A DNA stretch of 64,000 nucleotides from Enterococcus silesiacus (GTDB lineage: Bacteria; Bacillota; Bacilli; Lactobacillales; Enterococcaceae). The stretch is taken from positions 682,001 through 746,000 of the forward strand of contig CP013614.1 of NCBI GenBank assembly GCA_001465115.1, given 5' to 3'. The notes below the pieces were generated by a model. The model was not told where the DNA came from, searched no databases, and saw nothing but the letters and a program-made list of their open reading frames with translations. The translations under genes and the position numbers were made by a program. Of this stretch, positions 8,510 to 19,880 are shown in pieces (within the stretch, counting starts at the first letter, position 1; each line of letters opens with the position of its first letter).

Positions 8510-9346
8510 ATGGAAGTAAAAAAAGTAATCAATAATAATATTGTAAAGTCTCTGAATGCTGACGGTCATGAAGTGCTAGTGATGGGTAAAGGGATTGGCT
8601 TTAAAAAAAATGTCGGTGATCTTATTGATGATAGCCTCATCGAAAAAGTTTATACAAGTAATGCCGATTTAAGCACCAATAAGCTCACCCAATTACTATC
8701 AAATGTTCGTTTAGAACATCTCCAGGTTGCAAATGAAATTATTGGTTTTGCTAAAGTTTCTTTAGGGAAAAAGTTAAACGAAAATATCTACCTTACATTG
8801 ACCGATCATATTGATTATGCGATCGAGCGTCATAATAATGGGTTACCTGTTAGAAATGCACTTCTGTGGGAAATCAAACGTTTTTACAATCATGAATACT
8901 TGATTGGAAAAGAAGCGTTGAATATGATTTCCAATCGTCTGGATATCGTGTTGCCTGAAGATGAAGCAGGTTTTATTGCATTGCATATTGTCAATGCAGA
9001 ACTAGATTTATCTCAAGTCAGCCAAGTTTCTGAAATGACTAAAGTCATTCAAAAAATCATCAATATTGTTAAGTATCATTATAAAACTGATTTAGATGAA
9101 TATACGTTAAATTATGAGCGATTTATTACCCACTTGAAATTCTTTGTTCAACGCCTATTTAGTGGCATAGAGCTGGATAAAGACAAAGATGAAGGCTTCT
9201 TGTTTATGTTAAAGGAAAAATATCAAGAAGAATACCTTTGTGCATTGAAGATTCGTGAGTATATCAGCAAAGAATTTGGTCGTGATTTACAAGAAGATGA
9301 GATGATCTATCTCACTATTCATATCAGAAGAATAACCAACAACTAA
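8510..9346 (+). CDS. licT: BglG/LicT family transcription antiterminator
   Basis: This 278-residue protein has the standard layout: an N-terminal co-antiterminator RNA-binding domain (about 1-55, with NADGHEVLVMGKGIGF) and two PRD domains (about 65-170 and 175-278). PRD histidines are visible in RLEHLQ and ERHNNGLP of the first PRD and THLKFFVQRL and LTIHIRR of the second. It binds RAT hairpins and prevents termination when the beta-glucoside is present, through EII-dependent dephosphorylation. RAT sequences lie both upstream of the gene and just after its stop, before the PTS gene. The symbol is by family, not by proven orthology. Confidence 0.9.
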   Translation: MEVKKVINNNIVKSLNADGHEVLVMGKGIGFKKNVGDLIDDSLIEKVYTSNADLSTNKLTQLLSNVRLEHLQVANEIIGFAKVSLGKKLNENIYLTLTDHIDYAIERHNNGLPVRNALLWEIKRFYNHEYLIGKEALNMISNRLDIVLPEDEAGFIALHIVNAELDLSQVSQVSEMTKVIQKIINIVKYHYKTDLDEYTLNYERFITHLKFFVQRLFSGIELDKDKDEGFLFMLKEKYQEEYLCALKIREYISKEFGRDLQEDEMIYLTIHIRRITNN

Positions 9347-9419
9347 GGATTGTTACTGCGTTAGAGCAGGCTATACCTAAGAAAATCTCTTTGAAATAAG
9401 AGGTTTCTTAGGTATTTTT
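9347..9419 (+). promoter_or_regulatory. RAT antiterminator overlapping a terminator (LicT/BglG target)
   Basis: The RAT element spans 9347-9378 and begins GGATTGTTACTGC, immediately after the licT stop. Its last bases overlap a rho-independent terminator: ACCTAAGAAA (9375-9384) pairs with TTTCTTAGGT (9404-9413), with an inner CTCTT/AAGAG stem, followed by ATTTTTT. The two structures are mutually exclusive, the classic LicT/BglG switch controlling the downstream PTS and glycosidase genes. Confidence 0.92.
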
Positions 9420-9468
9420 TATATTATCAGACTGTACGATTTAATGTTTAAAATTTGGGGGATGAATC

Positions 9469-11352
9469 ATGAATTATCAAGAATTAGCACAAACAATCAT
9501 TGAAAAAATCGGTGGCAAACAGAATATCTCTGGTTTGACTCACTGTGCTACAAGATTACGTTTCAATTTAAAAGATGAAAAAATGGCACAAACAGATGAG
9601 CTGAAAAATACAGCTGGCGTGATGGGTGTTGTTTCAAAAGGTGGTCAATATCAAGTAATTATTGGTAGTGATGTGGGCAGTGTTTACAAAGAGATTGTAA
9701 AAGAAGTACCTTCTTTAGATGGAGAACAAACCGAATCAAATGAAAACGATGACCGTGGGACTGCTTCGAAAATTATCGATACGATTACTGGCATTTTTAC
9801 ACCGATTTTACCAGCGATTACAGCTGCGGGGATGTTAAAAGCTGTTTTGTCGCTTTTGGTTGTCTTTAATGCAATCGACAAAACTGGGCAAACGTATATT
9901 ATTATTGATTTTATGGCAGATTCTGCCTTTTACTTTTTACCGATTTTACTAGCAGCATCATCTGCACAAAAATTTAAAACCAATATGTATCTAGCGATGA
10001 TGGTCGGGGGAATCTTACTGCATCCAAACTTTGTTGGCATGGTTAATGCAGTCAAAGAAGCTGGAGAAGGTGGTATCCATTTATTTGGGTTACCAATTTC
10101 TGCTGTAACTTATGGATCATCTGTTATTCCAATTATTTTAGCTGTGTGGTTTATGTCTTATGTTGAACCGATTGCCGATAAAGTATCACCTAAAGCAATC
10201 AAGTTTTTCAGTAAACCATTGATTACCATTGCAATTGTTGGGACAGTTTCTTTAGTGGTGATTGGACCCGTTGGCTATTTGATTAGTGATGGTATCTCAA
10301 ACGGAATCAAGGCATTGGAAAACTTTAGTCCTTGGTTAGTTCCAACGATTATTGGGGCATTGACACCATTGTTTGTAGCGACAGGGACACATTATGGTTT
10401 AGTGCCGATTGGGATCAACAATCGTATGACAACAGGTTACGATAGTGTAATTTATCCAGGGATGCTAGCATCAAACCTTGGGCAAGGGGCTGCTTCATTA
10501 GCCGTTGGTGTTAAAAGTAAAGATTCTTCGATCAAACAAGTAGCGGCTTCTGCTGGTTTAACTGGTTTGTTTGGGATTACTGAGCCTGCTCTATACGGAG
10601 TTAACTTGAAATATAAAACACCTTTATATGCGGCAATGATCGGTGGAGGAATCGGTGGTTTATTTATGGGAATCACTCGAGTAAAAAACTTTACCGGTGG
10701 CTCTCCAGGTTTGTTAACACTACCAAGTTATATTGGTGATGATACGTTGACGCATTTATATATGGCTTGTATCGGAGCTGTGATCAGTATTGTGATTTCT
10801 TTTGTGATTTCATATATTTTATATAAAGATCCTGTGGTGGAAACTATAAAGACAACAGCTGAAAAAAGTACAGAGATTCATTCAGCTGACGTAAGTTCTA
10901 TCACAGAAGTTGCTACACCGATCAAGGGCGAAATAGTCGCTTTATCCGCCGTTGAAGATGGGATGTTTTCTGAAGAAATTTTAGGGAAAGGTTTTGCTGT
11001 CAAACCAGTTGAAGGCATTGTTTACGCACCAGTTTCAGGAACTGTAACAGCACTTTTTGATTCTAAGCATGCAATTGGTTTAACTAGTGATTCAGGAGTG
11101 GAATTATTGATTCATATTGGGATCGATACGGTTCAATTAAATGGTGATGGATATGAGTATTTTGTTGAAAAAGGTCAAAATATTAAAATTGGTGATAAAT
11201 TAATTGAATTTGACTTAGATAAAATTGCTGAAAAAGGCTATAATATAATTACACCCGTTGTTGTAACAAATTCAGCAGATTTTGGTGATATTATTACGTT
11301 GACCAAAGCATTGTCTGAACCAGGTGAGCAAGTAATGAAGGTTATTCGATAA
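9469..11352 (+). CDS. bglP: Beta-glucoside PTS EIIBCA permease
   Basis: This 627-residue three-domain permease has: EIIB (1-85, phosphorylation Cys26 in THCATRLRF); EIIC (about 105-455, ten or so membrane segments, including the GITEPALYG loop); and glucose-class EIIA (about 490-627, active His in ELLIHIGID). It takes up and phosphorylates beta-glucosides such as salicin or arbutin, and in its EIIB state it also phosphorylates the LicT PRD. It lies downstream of the RAT/terminator switch and 41 nt before a 6-phospho-beta-glucosidase gene. A strong GGGGG-type ribosome site precedes the ATG. Confidence 0.93.
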   Translation: MNYQELAQTIIEKIGGKQNISGLTHCATRLRFNLKDEKMAQTDELKNTAGVMGVVSKGGQYQVIIGSDVGSVYKEIVKEVPSLDGEQTESNENDDRGTASKIIDTITGIFTPILPAITAAGMLKAVLSLLVVFNAIDKTGQTYIIIDFMADSAFYFLPILLAASSAQKFKTNMYLAMMVGGILLHPNFVGMVNAVKEAGEGGIHLFGLPISAVTYGSSVIPIILAVWFMSYVEPIADKVSPKAIKFFSKPLITIAIVGTVSLVVIGPVGYLISDGISNGIKALENFSPWLVPTIIGALTPLFVATGTHYGLVPIGINNRMTTGYDSVIYPGMLASNLGQGAASLAVGVKSKDSSIKQVAASAGLTGLFGITEPALYGVNLKYKTPLYAAMIGGGIGGLFMGITRVKNFTGGSPGLLTLPSYIGDDTLTHLYMACIGAVISIVISFVISYILYKDPVVETIKTTAEKSTEIHSADVSSITEVATPIKGEIVALSAVEDGMFSEEILGKGFAVKPVEGIVYAPVSGTVTALFDSKHAIGLTSDSGVELLIHIGIDTVQLNGDGYEYFVEKGQNIKIGDKLIEFDLDKIAEKGYNIITPVVVTNSADFGDIITLTKALSEPGEQVMKVIR

Positions 11353-11387
11353 CAAGAATCCCTTTATTCTAATAAATTGGAGGATGA

Positions 11388-12824
<1,437 letters not shown>

Positions 12825-12852
12825 GAATTTCTGTTTAAAAGTATACGAAAAG

Positions 12853-12882
12853 AAACGACTAGAAAACTAGTCGTTTTTTTTT
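12853..12882 (+). terminator. Terminator of the licT-bglP-bglA operon
   Basis: A perfect 10-bp stem AAACGACTAG/CTAGTCGTTT with an AAAA loop is followed by a long T-run. A second hairpin without a T-run (GGATGCAA/TTGCATCC, 12907-12929) follows. Confidence 0.92.
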
Positions 12883-13008
12883 TCTCATCAAAGCCTATTA
12901 AATCAAGGATGCAACAGTTTATTGCATCCCTAACTTAGTCTTTTACAAGTAATACTTTCTGGTACAATGATAGAAAGAGCATTAGTCTGTATTCAGAAGG
13001 AGGAAAAT

Positions 13009-13797
13009 ATGAACATTGGTGAGCAACTACAATTACGACGGAAAGAATTGAACATGACTCAAGAAGAGGTTGCAAAAAAACTTTTTATATCGAGACAAGC
13101 TATCTCGAATTGGGAAACAGGTAAAAGCTATCCTGATATAGAAAACATCATTGCATTGAGTACTATTTATGAAATTTCTTTGGATAATCTATTGAAAGGA
13201 GATAAAAATGTAATGATAGAATTAAGGAAAAATAGAGTATATCAATATGTATATACGACTTTAGCTATTCTAAGTGTAGCCAGTGCGGGGATTTGTTTGT
13301 TAATTGATCTGCTCGTTTCTGGTCGCTTATCTTGGTCGCTAATTGTAACAAGCAGTTTGATCTATGTATCGGCTGCTGGCATTACTTTGTATAAATCAAC
13401 GGAAAGAAAACTATTAAAGGCTTTTATCTCTTTAAGTTTGTTATTGATTCCCTTACTAGCAAGTATTCAATATTCACTTTATTATTCGCAAATGAACCAA
13501 ACTCACTGGCTTATTGATCGCGGTATCCCGTTAGCAATTATTTGGTTAGTAATTATTTGGTTCGTTATTGTTACTGCTACTATCTGTAAGTTAAATAATT
13601 TTCTTGCATTTTCTTTAGTAGCTTTTCTTTCAATGTTTGGCAGCTATTTAACAGGTTTACTTACGGGAATTTATTCTAATCTAAATGATTATTTTGATCA
13701 TTTTTTATCAAATGGTTTAGCTTCATTAATTGTCGGATTAATCTGTTTAATGGTTGGTTCAAGTAGTTTTATTCGAGAAAGAAAGACAACAGAATAA
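13009..13797 (+). CDS. XRE-family regulator fused to a six-helix membrane domain
   Basis: This 262-residue protein has an N-terminal lambda-repressor-like helix-turn-helix (about 1-62; [20 protein letters not shown]), then about six hydrophobic segments from residue 78 to the end. The start was set at ATG 13009 behind AGAAGGAGG; the longer frame from 12967 lacks a site. Proteins of this layout are membrane-tethered regulators common in Firmicutes, often next to transporters, but this one has no transporter partner. A probable -10 TACAAT lies at 12963-12968. It is monocistronic, with its own terminator downstream. The target is unknown. Confidence 0.85.
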   Translation: MNIGEQLQLRRKELNMTQEEVAKKLFISRQAISNWETGKSYPDIENIIALSTIYEISLDNLLKGDKNVMIELRKNRVYQYVYTTLAILSVASAGICLLIDLLVSGRLSWSLIVTSSLIYVSAAGITLYKSTERKLLKAFISLSLLLIPLLASIQYSLYYSQMNQTHWLIDRGIPLAIIWLVIIWFVIVTATICKLNNFLAFSLVAFLSMFGSYLTGLLTGIYSNLNDYFDHFLSNGLASLIVGLICLMVGSSSFIRERKTTE

Positions 13798-13810
13798 ATT
13801 AAAATTGTTG

Positions 13811-13853
13811 AAAAGCTGGAATTGTACCCTTTGGTGCGATTTCAGCTTTTTTG
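13811..13853 (+). terminator. Terminator after the XRE gene
   Basis: AAAAGCTGGAATT (13811-13823) pairs with GATTTCAGCTTTT (13838-13850) with minor mismatches, and a T-run follows. Confidence 0.8.
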
Positions 13854-13917
13854 AAATGTTCGTAACCTGTTACGCAAAATGGAACAAAATACAAGCTGCT
13901 TTTCTCTTCATCAAGAG

Positions 13918-13935
13918 TTTGAAAACCGCTTCAAA
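13918..13935. promoter_or_regulatory. Palindrome upstream of the agu operon, cre-like
   Basis: TTTGAAAACCGCTTCAAA has six-base inverted arms and a central CCG. It resembles but does not exactly fit the cre consensus, being one base longer. It lies about 90 nt upstream of the first agu gene, where CcpA control would be expected. This is a guess from shape and position. Confidence 0.35.
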
Positions 13936-14026
13936 AAGAACGAACTTCGATGTATGCTTAACTCGTCAAAAGGAAAACTCGAGGAATCCGACAATAAAAA
14001 ATCAAAATGGATTGGTGGAAGAAATG

Positions 14027-15052
14027 ATGAAAAAAAGAGACTTTGTCGATACAAATGATTTTACGAAAGCGGAAATCGATTTTATGATCCAACTGGCTTT
14101 AAAATTAAAAGAATCAATTAAAAATGGCTACTATCCGCCACTTTTAAAAGATAAAACCTTAGGAATGATCTTTGAACAATCGTCAACTCGTACCAGAGTA
14201 TCATTTGAAACAGCCATGACCCAATTAGGTGGGCATGCGCAATATCTAGCGCCAGGACAAATTCAATTAGGTGGTCATGAATCATTAGGGGACACTGCTC
14301 GGGTGTTATCTCGTTTAGTAGATATTTTAATGGCCCGTGTCGAACGTCATCAAACAATTGTTGAGCTAGCGAAAGATGCGACGATTCCAGTTATTAATGG
14401 TATGAGTGATTATAACCATCCTACACAAGAATTGGGCGATATCATTACAATGACCGAACACTTACCAGCAGGGAAAACACTAAGTGATTGTAAAATTGTC
14501 TTTGTTGGAGATGCAACTCAAGTCTGTGTTTCTACAATGTTTATGGCAACAAAAATGGGGATGGATTTTGTTCAATTCGGGCCAAAAGGTTTCCAAATCA
14601 AAGATGAAACGTTAGCCATCGGACAAAAAAATGCCGAACTTTCTGGCGGTAGTGTGTTGATCACTGAAAATGCTGAAGAAGCGCTGAAAGATGCTGATTT
14701 TATTTATACTGATGTTTGGTACGGTTTATATGAAGCTGAACTATCAGAGGAAGAACGAATGGCGACTTTCTATCCAAAATATCAAGTAAATCAAGCCTTG
14801 ATCGATATGGCGGCACCTCATGTTAAATTCTTACATTGCTTACCTGCAACGAGAGGCGAAGAAGTGACGGATGAAGTGTTAGATGCTCCTTATTCAGTCG
14901 TTTTAGATGAAGCTGAAAATCGGTTAACGGCGATGCGTTCTTTATTGGTTTATTTCATGAATCCATATTTAGATTATGCAAGTGAAGCAGTTGGTGAGTA
15001 TTATGATGCAGAATTTGAATTGATGTTAAGAAACGCTGTAGTCGCTAAGTGA
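14027..15052 (+). CDS. ptcA: Putrescine carbamoyltransferase
   Basis: This 341-residue enzyme of the aspartate/ornithine carbamoyltransferase superfamily has carbamoyl-phosphate motif [10 protein letters not shown] (about 50-59), the [16 protein letters not shown] loop, HPTQELGD and HCLPA. The [10 protein letters not shown] segment is characteristic of the putrescine-specific branch. It performs phosphorolysis of carbamoyl-putrescine to putrescine plus carbamoyl phosphate. The start was set at ATG 14027 (14024 is equally possible), behind GGTGGAAG. The 90-residue longer frame is spurious because it runs through the upstream terminator. It is the first gene of the agmatine operon. Confidence 0.92.
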   Translation: MKKRDFVDTNDFTKAEIDFMIQLALKLKESIKNGYYPPLLKDKTLGMIFEQSSTRTRVSFETAMTQLGGHAQYLAPGQIQLGGHESLGDTARVLSRLVDILMARVERHQTIVELAKDATIPVINGMSDYNHPTQELGDIITMTEHLPAGKTLSDCKIVFVGDATQVCVSTMFMATKMGMDFVQFGPKGFQIKDETLAIGQKNAELSGGSVLITENAEEALKDADFIYTDVWYGLYEAELSEEERMATFYPKYQVNQALIDMAAPHVKFLHCLPATRGEEVTDEVLDAPYSVVLDEAENRLTAMRSLLVYFMNPYLDYASEAVGEYYDAEFELMLRNAVVAK

Positions 15053-15146
15053 TTTTGGATAAAGGGTGGAATAGAAGTAGAATATAGCAATAGTGAAAGG
15101 TTTCTGCTTCTATTTCCATTTCTTTAATGAAAGGTGCATACAAAAC

Positions 15147-16505
15147 ATGAAAGAAAAAAAGAAATTTCGGTTGTTTGACGCAGTTCTGATGGCAGTCGTT
15201 GTCATACTTGTTGTGGAATCTGCTGCTCCTGCCGCTGCAATCGGTTCATCACAATTTTTTTGGTGGGGAATCTTACTCATTCTCTTCTTCTTGCCTTATG
15301 GTTTGATCTCAGCTGAGCTTGGAACGACTTACACTGGAGATGGTGGTATTTATGACTGGGTAAAGATGGCCTTTGGGCGTCGTTGGGGTGCTCGGGTAGC
15401 TTGGTTTTATTGGATCAATTTTCCAATTTGGATGGCCAGTTTAGCCGTTCTTTTTACAGAAGTGATGACACAGATTTTTGACTTAACAGTAGGAACGCCT
15501 CTACTAATTGTAGGTCAATTAGTCTTTATTTGGGCTGTTACACTTATTAGTTGTTATCCTGTGAGCGATAGTAAATGGATTTTGAATATTGCTGCTTTTG
15601 CTAAAGTTGCAATCATGGTTTGTTTGGGTGTACTAGGTATCTATCATGCAGTGACGAAAGGGATGGCCAATGATTTTTCTGGTAAAGCCTTATTACCTAC
15701 TTTTGATTTGGAAAGTTTAAGTTTCATTTCAGTGATTTTATTCAACTTTTTAGGCTTTGAAGTAGTGACAACCTTAGCGAGTGATATGGAAAATCCCAAA
15801 AAACAAATTCCTCAAGCAATCATTTGGGGCGGTGTATTAATTGCGTTCTTCTATTTATTTGCTGCATTTGGCATGGGAGCAGCAGTACCCGCAGATCAAT
15901 TGTCGACATCAGGTGGCTTGATCGATAGTTTTATCTTATTAGTTGGTGGTATCAATCCATTTGTGATTATTATTGGTTTACTGTTTATGTATACATTAGC
16001 CGCAAATCTGATTTCTTGGGCACTCGGCGTGAACTATGTCGCTTTTTACGCTGCTAAAAATCACGATATGCCAAAAGTATTTGCAAAAGAAAATCCTAAA
16101 AATGAAATGCCCATCGGTGCGTCCATTGTCAACGGAATAGTTGCTTCGGTGCTAGTAGTTGCGGCACCGTTTATTCCAAATGAAAATATCTTTTGGGCTT
16201 TCTTTGCCTTAAATGTGGTGGCATTATTGCTTTCCTACATTATGATGTTTCCAGCTTTCTTGAAATTACGTAAAATCGATCCTGATAAAGAAAGACCGTT
16301 TAAAGTACCTGGAGGACCAGTTTTATTAAAAATTATTGCGTATATTCCATTAGCGTTATTAGTGATTACTTTATTTTTCTCAATTGTTCCATTATCAAGT
16401 GCAGAGTTTACAGAGAAAATACCGATTTTGATTGGAACACTTGCTGCAACGATCATTGGCGAAATCTGTATTCGCCTTGGGGACAAAGAATATGCAAAAA
16501 AGTAA
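15147..16505 (+). CDS. aguD: Agmatine/putrescine antiporter
   Basis: This 452-residue amino acid-polyamine-organocation (APC) transporter has about 12 hydrophobic segments. The LVVESAAPAAAIGSS first segment and the GFEVVTTLASDMENPKKQIP stretch after segment 5-6 are typical of APC antiporters. The start is ATG 15147 behind AAAGGTG. It sits between ptcA and aguA, exactly the Enterococcus faecalis agmatine operon order, and should exchange external agmatine for internal putrescine across the cytoplasmic membrane. Function is assigned from context; sequence alone shows only the family. Confidence 0.88.
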   Translation: MKEKKKFRLFDAVLMAVVVILVVESAAPAAAIGSSQFFWWGILLILFFLPYGLISAELGTTYTGDGGIYDWVKMAFGRRWGARVAWFYWINFPIWMASLAVLFTEVMTQIFDLTVGTPLLIVGQLVFIWAVTLISCYPVSDSKWILNIAAFAKVAIMVCLGVLGIYHAVTKGMANDFSGKALLPTFDLESLSFISVILFNFLGFEVVTTLASDMENPKKQIPQAIIWGGVLIAFFYLFAAFGMGAAVPADQLSTSGGLIDSFILLVGGINPFVIIIGLLFMYTLAANLISWALGVNYVAFYAAKNHDMPKVFAKENPKNEMPIGASIVNGIVASVLVVAAPFIPNENIFWAFFALNVVALLLSYIMMFPAFLKLRKIDPDKERPFKVPGGPVLLKIIAYIPLALLVITLFFSIVPLSSAEFTEKIPILIGTLAATIIGEICIRLGDKEYAKK

Positions 16506-16539
16506 CTAGAAAATAATCCAGATAAAAGGAGTTTTGAAC

Positions 16540-17631
16540 ATGAAAACAATCGATAGTTCACCTAAAAAAGACGGTTTTCGCATGCCAGGAGAATTTGAAG
16601 CTCATCAAGGCGTCTATATTTTATGGCCGGAACGTCCAGATAATTGGCGCAATGGTGGCAAACCTGCACAAAAAACATTTGTAGATGTAGCCGTTGCCAT
16701 CAGTGAGTTCGAACCCGTAACCGTAGGCGTATCGGCAGAACAATATGATAATGCACGTCATATGCTGCCAGAAAATGTCCGCGTCGTTGAAATCGCCAAT
16801 GATGATGCTTGGGTCAGAGACTGTGGTCCGACCTTTGTCAAAAATGACGCAGGCGAAATTCGTGGGGTAGACTGGACCTTTAATTCGTGGGGAGGCTTGG
16901 TAGACGGTTTATATTTTCCTTGGGATAAAGATGATCAAGTGGCTCAAAAAATTTGTGAAGTGGAGTGGTTTGACCGTTATCGCTTAAATGATTTTGTCTT
17001 AGAAGGCGGATCGATCCATGTTGATGGTGAAGGAACATTGATCACAACAGAAGAATGTTTACTTTCAGAAGGCCGTAATGCACAACTTTCCAAAGAACAA
17101 ATCGAACAAGTGCTAAAAGAATATCTTTCACTAGAAAAAATCATTTGGCTAAAACGCGGCATTTATTTAGATGAAACAAATGGACATGTCGATAATATCG
17201 TTAATTTTGTCAAACCAGGAGAAGTTGTGCTGGCGTGGACAGATGATAAGAATGATCCGCAATATGAAATTTCTAAAGAATGTTTAGACATTTTAGAAAA
17301 TGAAACGGATGCTCATGGTCGCAAGTTAGTTGTCCATAAATTATATGTGCCTAAACCAATCTTGATTACAGAAGAAGAAAGCTTAGGTGTGGATGCAGTA
17401 GCTGGAACGTTACCTAGAGAAAATGGCGACCGTTTAGCTGCTAGTTACGCAAATTATTATACAGCGAATGGCGGAATCGTTTTGCCTTTATTTGATGATC
17501 CAAACGATGAGAAAGCCATTGATCTATTGCAAAAATTATATCCTGATAGAAAAGTTATTGGTGTGCCTGCAAGGGAGATTCTTTTAGGCGGCGGTAATAT
17601 TCACTGCATTACCCAACAAGTACCAAAATGA
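16540..17631 (+). CDS. aguA: Agmatine deiminase
   Basis: This 363-residue member of the guanidine-modifying (GME) superfamily has the expected residues: Asp94 in AWVRDCGP, Glu and His in LEGGSIHVD, His216 in DETNGHVDN, and the nucleophile Cys356 in GGGNIHC. It hydrolyses agmatine to N-carbamoylputrescine and ammonia. The start is ATG 16540 behind AAAGGAG, six bases after a spurious TTG. It lies 34 nt after aguD and 10 nt before the carbamate kinase gene. The length equals the family norm (about 365). Confidence 0.95.
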   Translation: MKTIDSSPKKDGFRMPGEFEAHQGVYILWPERPDNWRNGGKPAQKTFVDVAVAISEFEPVTVGVSAEQYDNARHMLPENVRVVEIANDDAWVRDCGPTFVKNDAGEIRGVDWTFNSWGGLVDGLYFPWDKDDQVAQKICEVEWFDRYRLNDFVLEGGSIHVDGEGTLITTEECLLSEGRNAQLSKEQIEQVLKEYLSLEKIIWLKRGIYLDETNGHVDNIVNFVKPGEVVLAWTDDKNDPQYEISKECLDILENETDAHGRKLVVHKLYVPKPILITEEESLGVDAVAGTLPRENGDRLAASYANYYTANGGIVLPLFDDPNDEKAIDLLQKLYPDRKVIGVPAREILLGGGNIHCITQQVPK

Positions 17632-17641
17632 GGTGGAATAG

Positions 17642-18580
17642 ATGAAAAAACGTATTGTAGTGGCTTTGGGAGGAAATGCCATCCTCACAACAGATCCGAG
17701 TGCCAAAGGCCAACAAAAAGCGTTAGCTCAAACAGCTTATTATTTAGCTGATTTTATTGAAGCAGGGCATGAACTGATCATCACGCACGGAAATGGACCA
17801 CAAGTTGGCAATTTATTATTACAGCAGCAATTAGGAGCAACTGCAAAAAATCCAGCAATGCCTATTGATACAGCAGTCGCGATGACCCAAGGAAGTATTG
17901 GCTACTGGTTGGAAAATGCTTTAGTAGACGAGCTGAAAAAAAGACATATTTCAAAAAATGCAGCGACACTGTTAACCCAAGTTGTTGTCAGTGAAACAGA
18001 TCCGTCATTTCAAGCACCAAGTAAACCTATTGGTCCCTTTTTAAGTAAACAAGAAATGGAAGCTGAAAAAAAACAAACATCTGCAACCTATATAGAAGAT
18101 GCCGGTCGTGGTTTTCGTAAAGTCGTCCCTTCACCAAAACCAATTGATATTGTTGAATATCCAGTCATTCAACAACTAGTAGAAAATGGTATTGTAACAA
18201 TTGCAGGTGGCGGAGGAGGGATTCCAGTTATTTTGAAAAATGGTACGTATCAAGGGGTAGAAGCTGTGATAGACAAGGATTTTGCCTCTGAGAAAATAGC
18301 AGCGCTAGTTCAAGCAGATATGTTAGTGATTTTGACAGGTGTAGCTCATGTTAGTATCAACTTCAATCAACCAAATCAATCCGATTTAACCAATGTCTCA
18401 GTTGCTGATATGGAAAAATACATTCAAGAAGATCAATTTGCACCAGGCAGCATGTTGCCTAAAGTTCAAGCAGCAATATCCTTCATTAAAGAAAATCCAA
18501 AGGGCAAAGCAGTAATTACCTCCTTAGAAAACATCAAAAACTTATTATCAAAAGAGACCGGTACGATTATTACTGATTAG
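17642..18580 (+). CDS. arcC: Carbamate kinase (agmatine pathway)
   Basis: This 312-residue enzyme has the amino acid kinase fold: [10 protein letters not shown] at the N-terminus, [11 protein letters not shown] (about 47-57), and AGGGGGIPV in the middle. It converts carbamoyl phosphate made by putrescine carbamoyltransferase, plus ADP, into ATP, CO2 and ammonia, the energy-yielding step. It starts 10 nt after aguA with GAGGTGG as ribosome site. In an agu operon it is usually called aguC. No frame damage is seen. Confidence 0.93.
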   Translation: MKKRIVVALGGNAILTTDPSAKGQQKALAQTAYYLADFIEAGHELIITHGNGPQVGNLLLQQQLGATAKNPAMPIDTAVAMTQGSIGYWLENALVDELKKRHISKNAATLLTQVVVSETDPSFQAPSKPIGPFLSKQEMEAEKKQTSATYIEDAGRGFRKVVPSPKPIDIVEYPVIQQLVENGIVTIAGGGGGIPVILKNGTYQGVEAVIDKDFASEKIAALVQADMLVILTGVAHVSINFNQPNQSDLTNVSVADMEKYIQEDQFAPGSMLPKVQAAISFIKENPKGKAVITSLENIKNLLSKETGTIITD

Positions 18581-18771
18581 TTTGAAAGAAAGAGTAGAGG
18601 CAAAAGCTAGTTTCTGCTCTTTCTTTCTGATATATTAAAAATATATCGCTTACATACAGAAACAAAAAAACTATTTCAATAGAGTTGAAGATCATCTCTA
18701 TTTTAGGAAGCGAAGCAGACGTAGAAATAACGGATAACAGACCAATAAGCAAAAAAAGGAGTACGGTATAC

Positions 18772-19869
18772 ATGAAATTAACATCTAGCAATCCTAAAGC
18801 GGACGGTTTTTTTGTACCAGGAGAATTTGGGTTACATGAAGAAACCTATATGATTTGGCCTGAACGAGCGGATAATTGGCGTAATGGCGGCAAACCAGCG
18901 CAAGCAGCCTATGCGAAAGTTGCGCAAGCAATCGCGCTATTTGAACCAGTAACCATGTTGGTCTCCGAAAAGCAGTACAAAAATGCACGTCAATCCTTGC
19001 CAGAATCGATTCGAGTGATGGAAATGAGTAATAATGATGCTTGGATCAAAGATTATGGACCAATTTATGTAACAAATAAAAACGGCGAAGTGCGTGGAGT
19101 AGATTGGCGCTTTAATGCTTGGGGTGGCTTATTAGACGGACTATATTTTCCTTGGGATCAAGATGATTTGGTTGCCGAAAAACTGTGCGAATTTAATCGC
19201 ATGGACTACTATTCTTTGAAGGATTTTATTTTAGAAGGTTGCTCTGTTCATTTTGATGGTGATGGAACATTGTATACAACAGAAGAAGTTTTACTTTCAG
19301 AAGGTAGAAATGGTAAACTTTCTAAAGAGGAAATCGAAGAAGTTCTAAGGAAATACTGCAATGTAGAAAAAATCATTTGGCTAAAGCAAGGCTTTTTTTT
19401 GGATGAAACGAATGGCGATATCGATAATATGCTAAATATTGTTCGACCTGGTGAAATCGTCCTAACATGGACAAATGATCGTAACGATCCTCAATACGAA
19501 ATTTCAAAAACTGCTTATGAGCAATTACAAAAGGAAACGGATGCCAAAGGTAGAACGCTGATCATTCATAAAATGCTGATGCCAGAACCGATGTATATCA
19601 CGACAGAAGAAAGCCAAGGAGTGGATCCAGTTAATGGTATGCTGCCGCGTTTTCCAGGAGACCGACTGACTGCGACGTATGTTAGTTATTACACAGCAAA
19701 TGGGGGTATAATTTATCCGTTATTTAATGACAAAAATGATCAAGCCGCAAAAATATTATTAGAAAAAATATACCCAAATCGCAAAATTATTGGTGTTCCT
19801 GCCCGTGAAATCCTACTAGGTGGTGGAAATATTCATTGTATTGCGCAAAGTATTCCTAAAAACAGCTAG
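18772..19869 (+). CDS. Agmatine deiminase paralogue with altered active site
   Basis: This 365-residue protein aligns without gaps around the active site with the upstream AguA (the same residue numbers for key positions). It keeps Asp94 and Cys356 (GGGNIHC). It differs at His216, which is Asp (DETNGDIDN), at Arg93, which is Lys (WIKDYGP), and has Cys for Gly in LEGCSVH. His216 corresponds to the catalytic histidine of the family, so normal agmatine hydrolysis is doubtful. The start is ATG 18772 behind AAAAGGAG. It lies 191 nt after the carbamate kinase and 11 nt before the RpiR regulator gene. It may be a different hydrolase, a regulatory partner or a decaying copy; the frame is intact. Confidence 0.9.
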   Translation: MKLTSSNPKADGFFVPGEFGLHEETYMIWPERADNWRNGGKPAQAAYAKVAQAIALFEPVTMLVSEKQYKNARQSLPESIRVMEMSNNDAWIKDYGPIYVTNKNGEVRGVDWRFNAWGGLLDGLYFPWDQDDLVAEKLCEFNRMDYYSLKDFILEGCSVHFDGDGTLYTTEEVLLSEGRNGKLSKEEIEEVLRKYCNVEKIIWLKQGFFLDETNGDIDNMLNIVRPGEIVLTWTNDRNDPQYEISKTAYEQLQKETDAKGRTLIIHKMLMPEPMYITTEESQGVDPVNGMLPRFPGDRLTATYVSYYTANGGIIYPLFNDKNDQAAKILLEKIYPNRKIIGVPAREILLGGGNIHCIAQSIPKNS

Positions 19870-19880
19870 GAGGGAAGAAG

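Noticed and set aside
12907..12929. Second hairpin after bglA as an independent terminator
   Set aside because: The 8-bp GGATGCAA/TTGCATCC stem has no following T-run; the preceding hairpin at 12853-12882 already explains termination.
13754..14026. 90-residue N-terminal extension of putrescine carbamoyltransferase
   Set aside because: It runs through the upstream terminator hairpin, has no ribosome site and no family similarity; ATG 14024/14027 behind GGTGGAAG gives the normal length.
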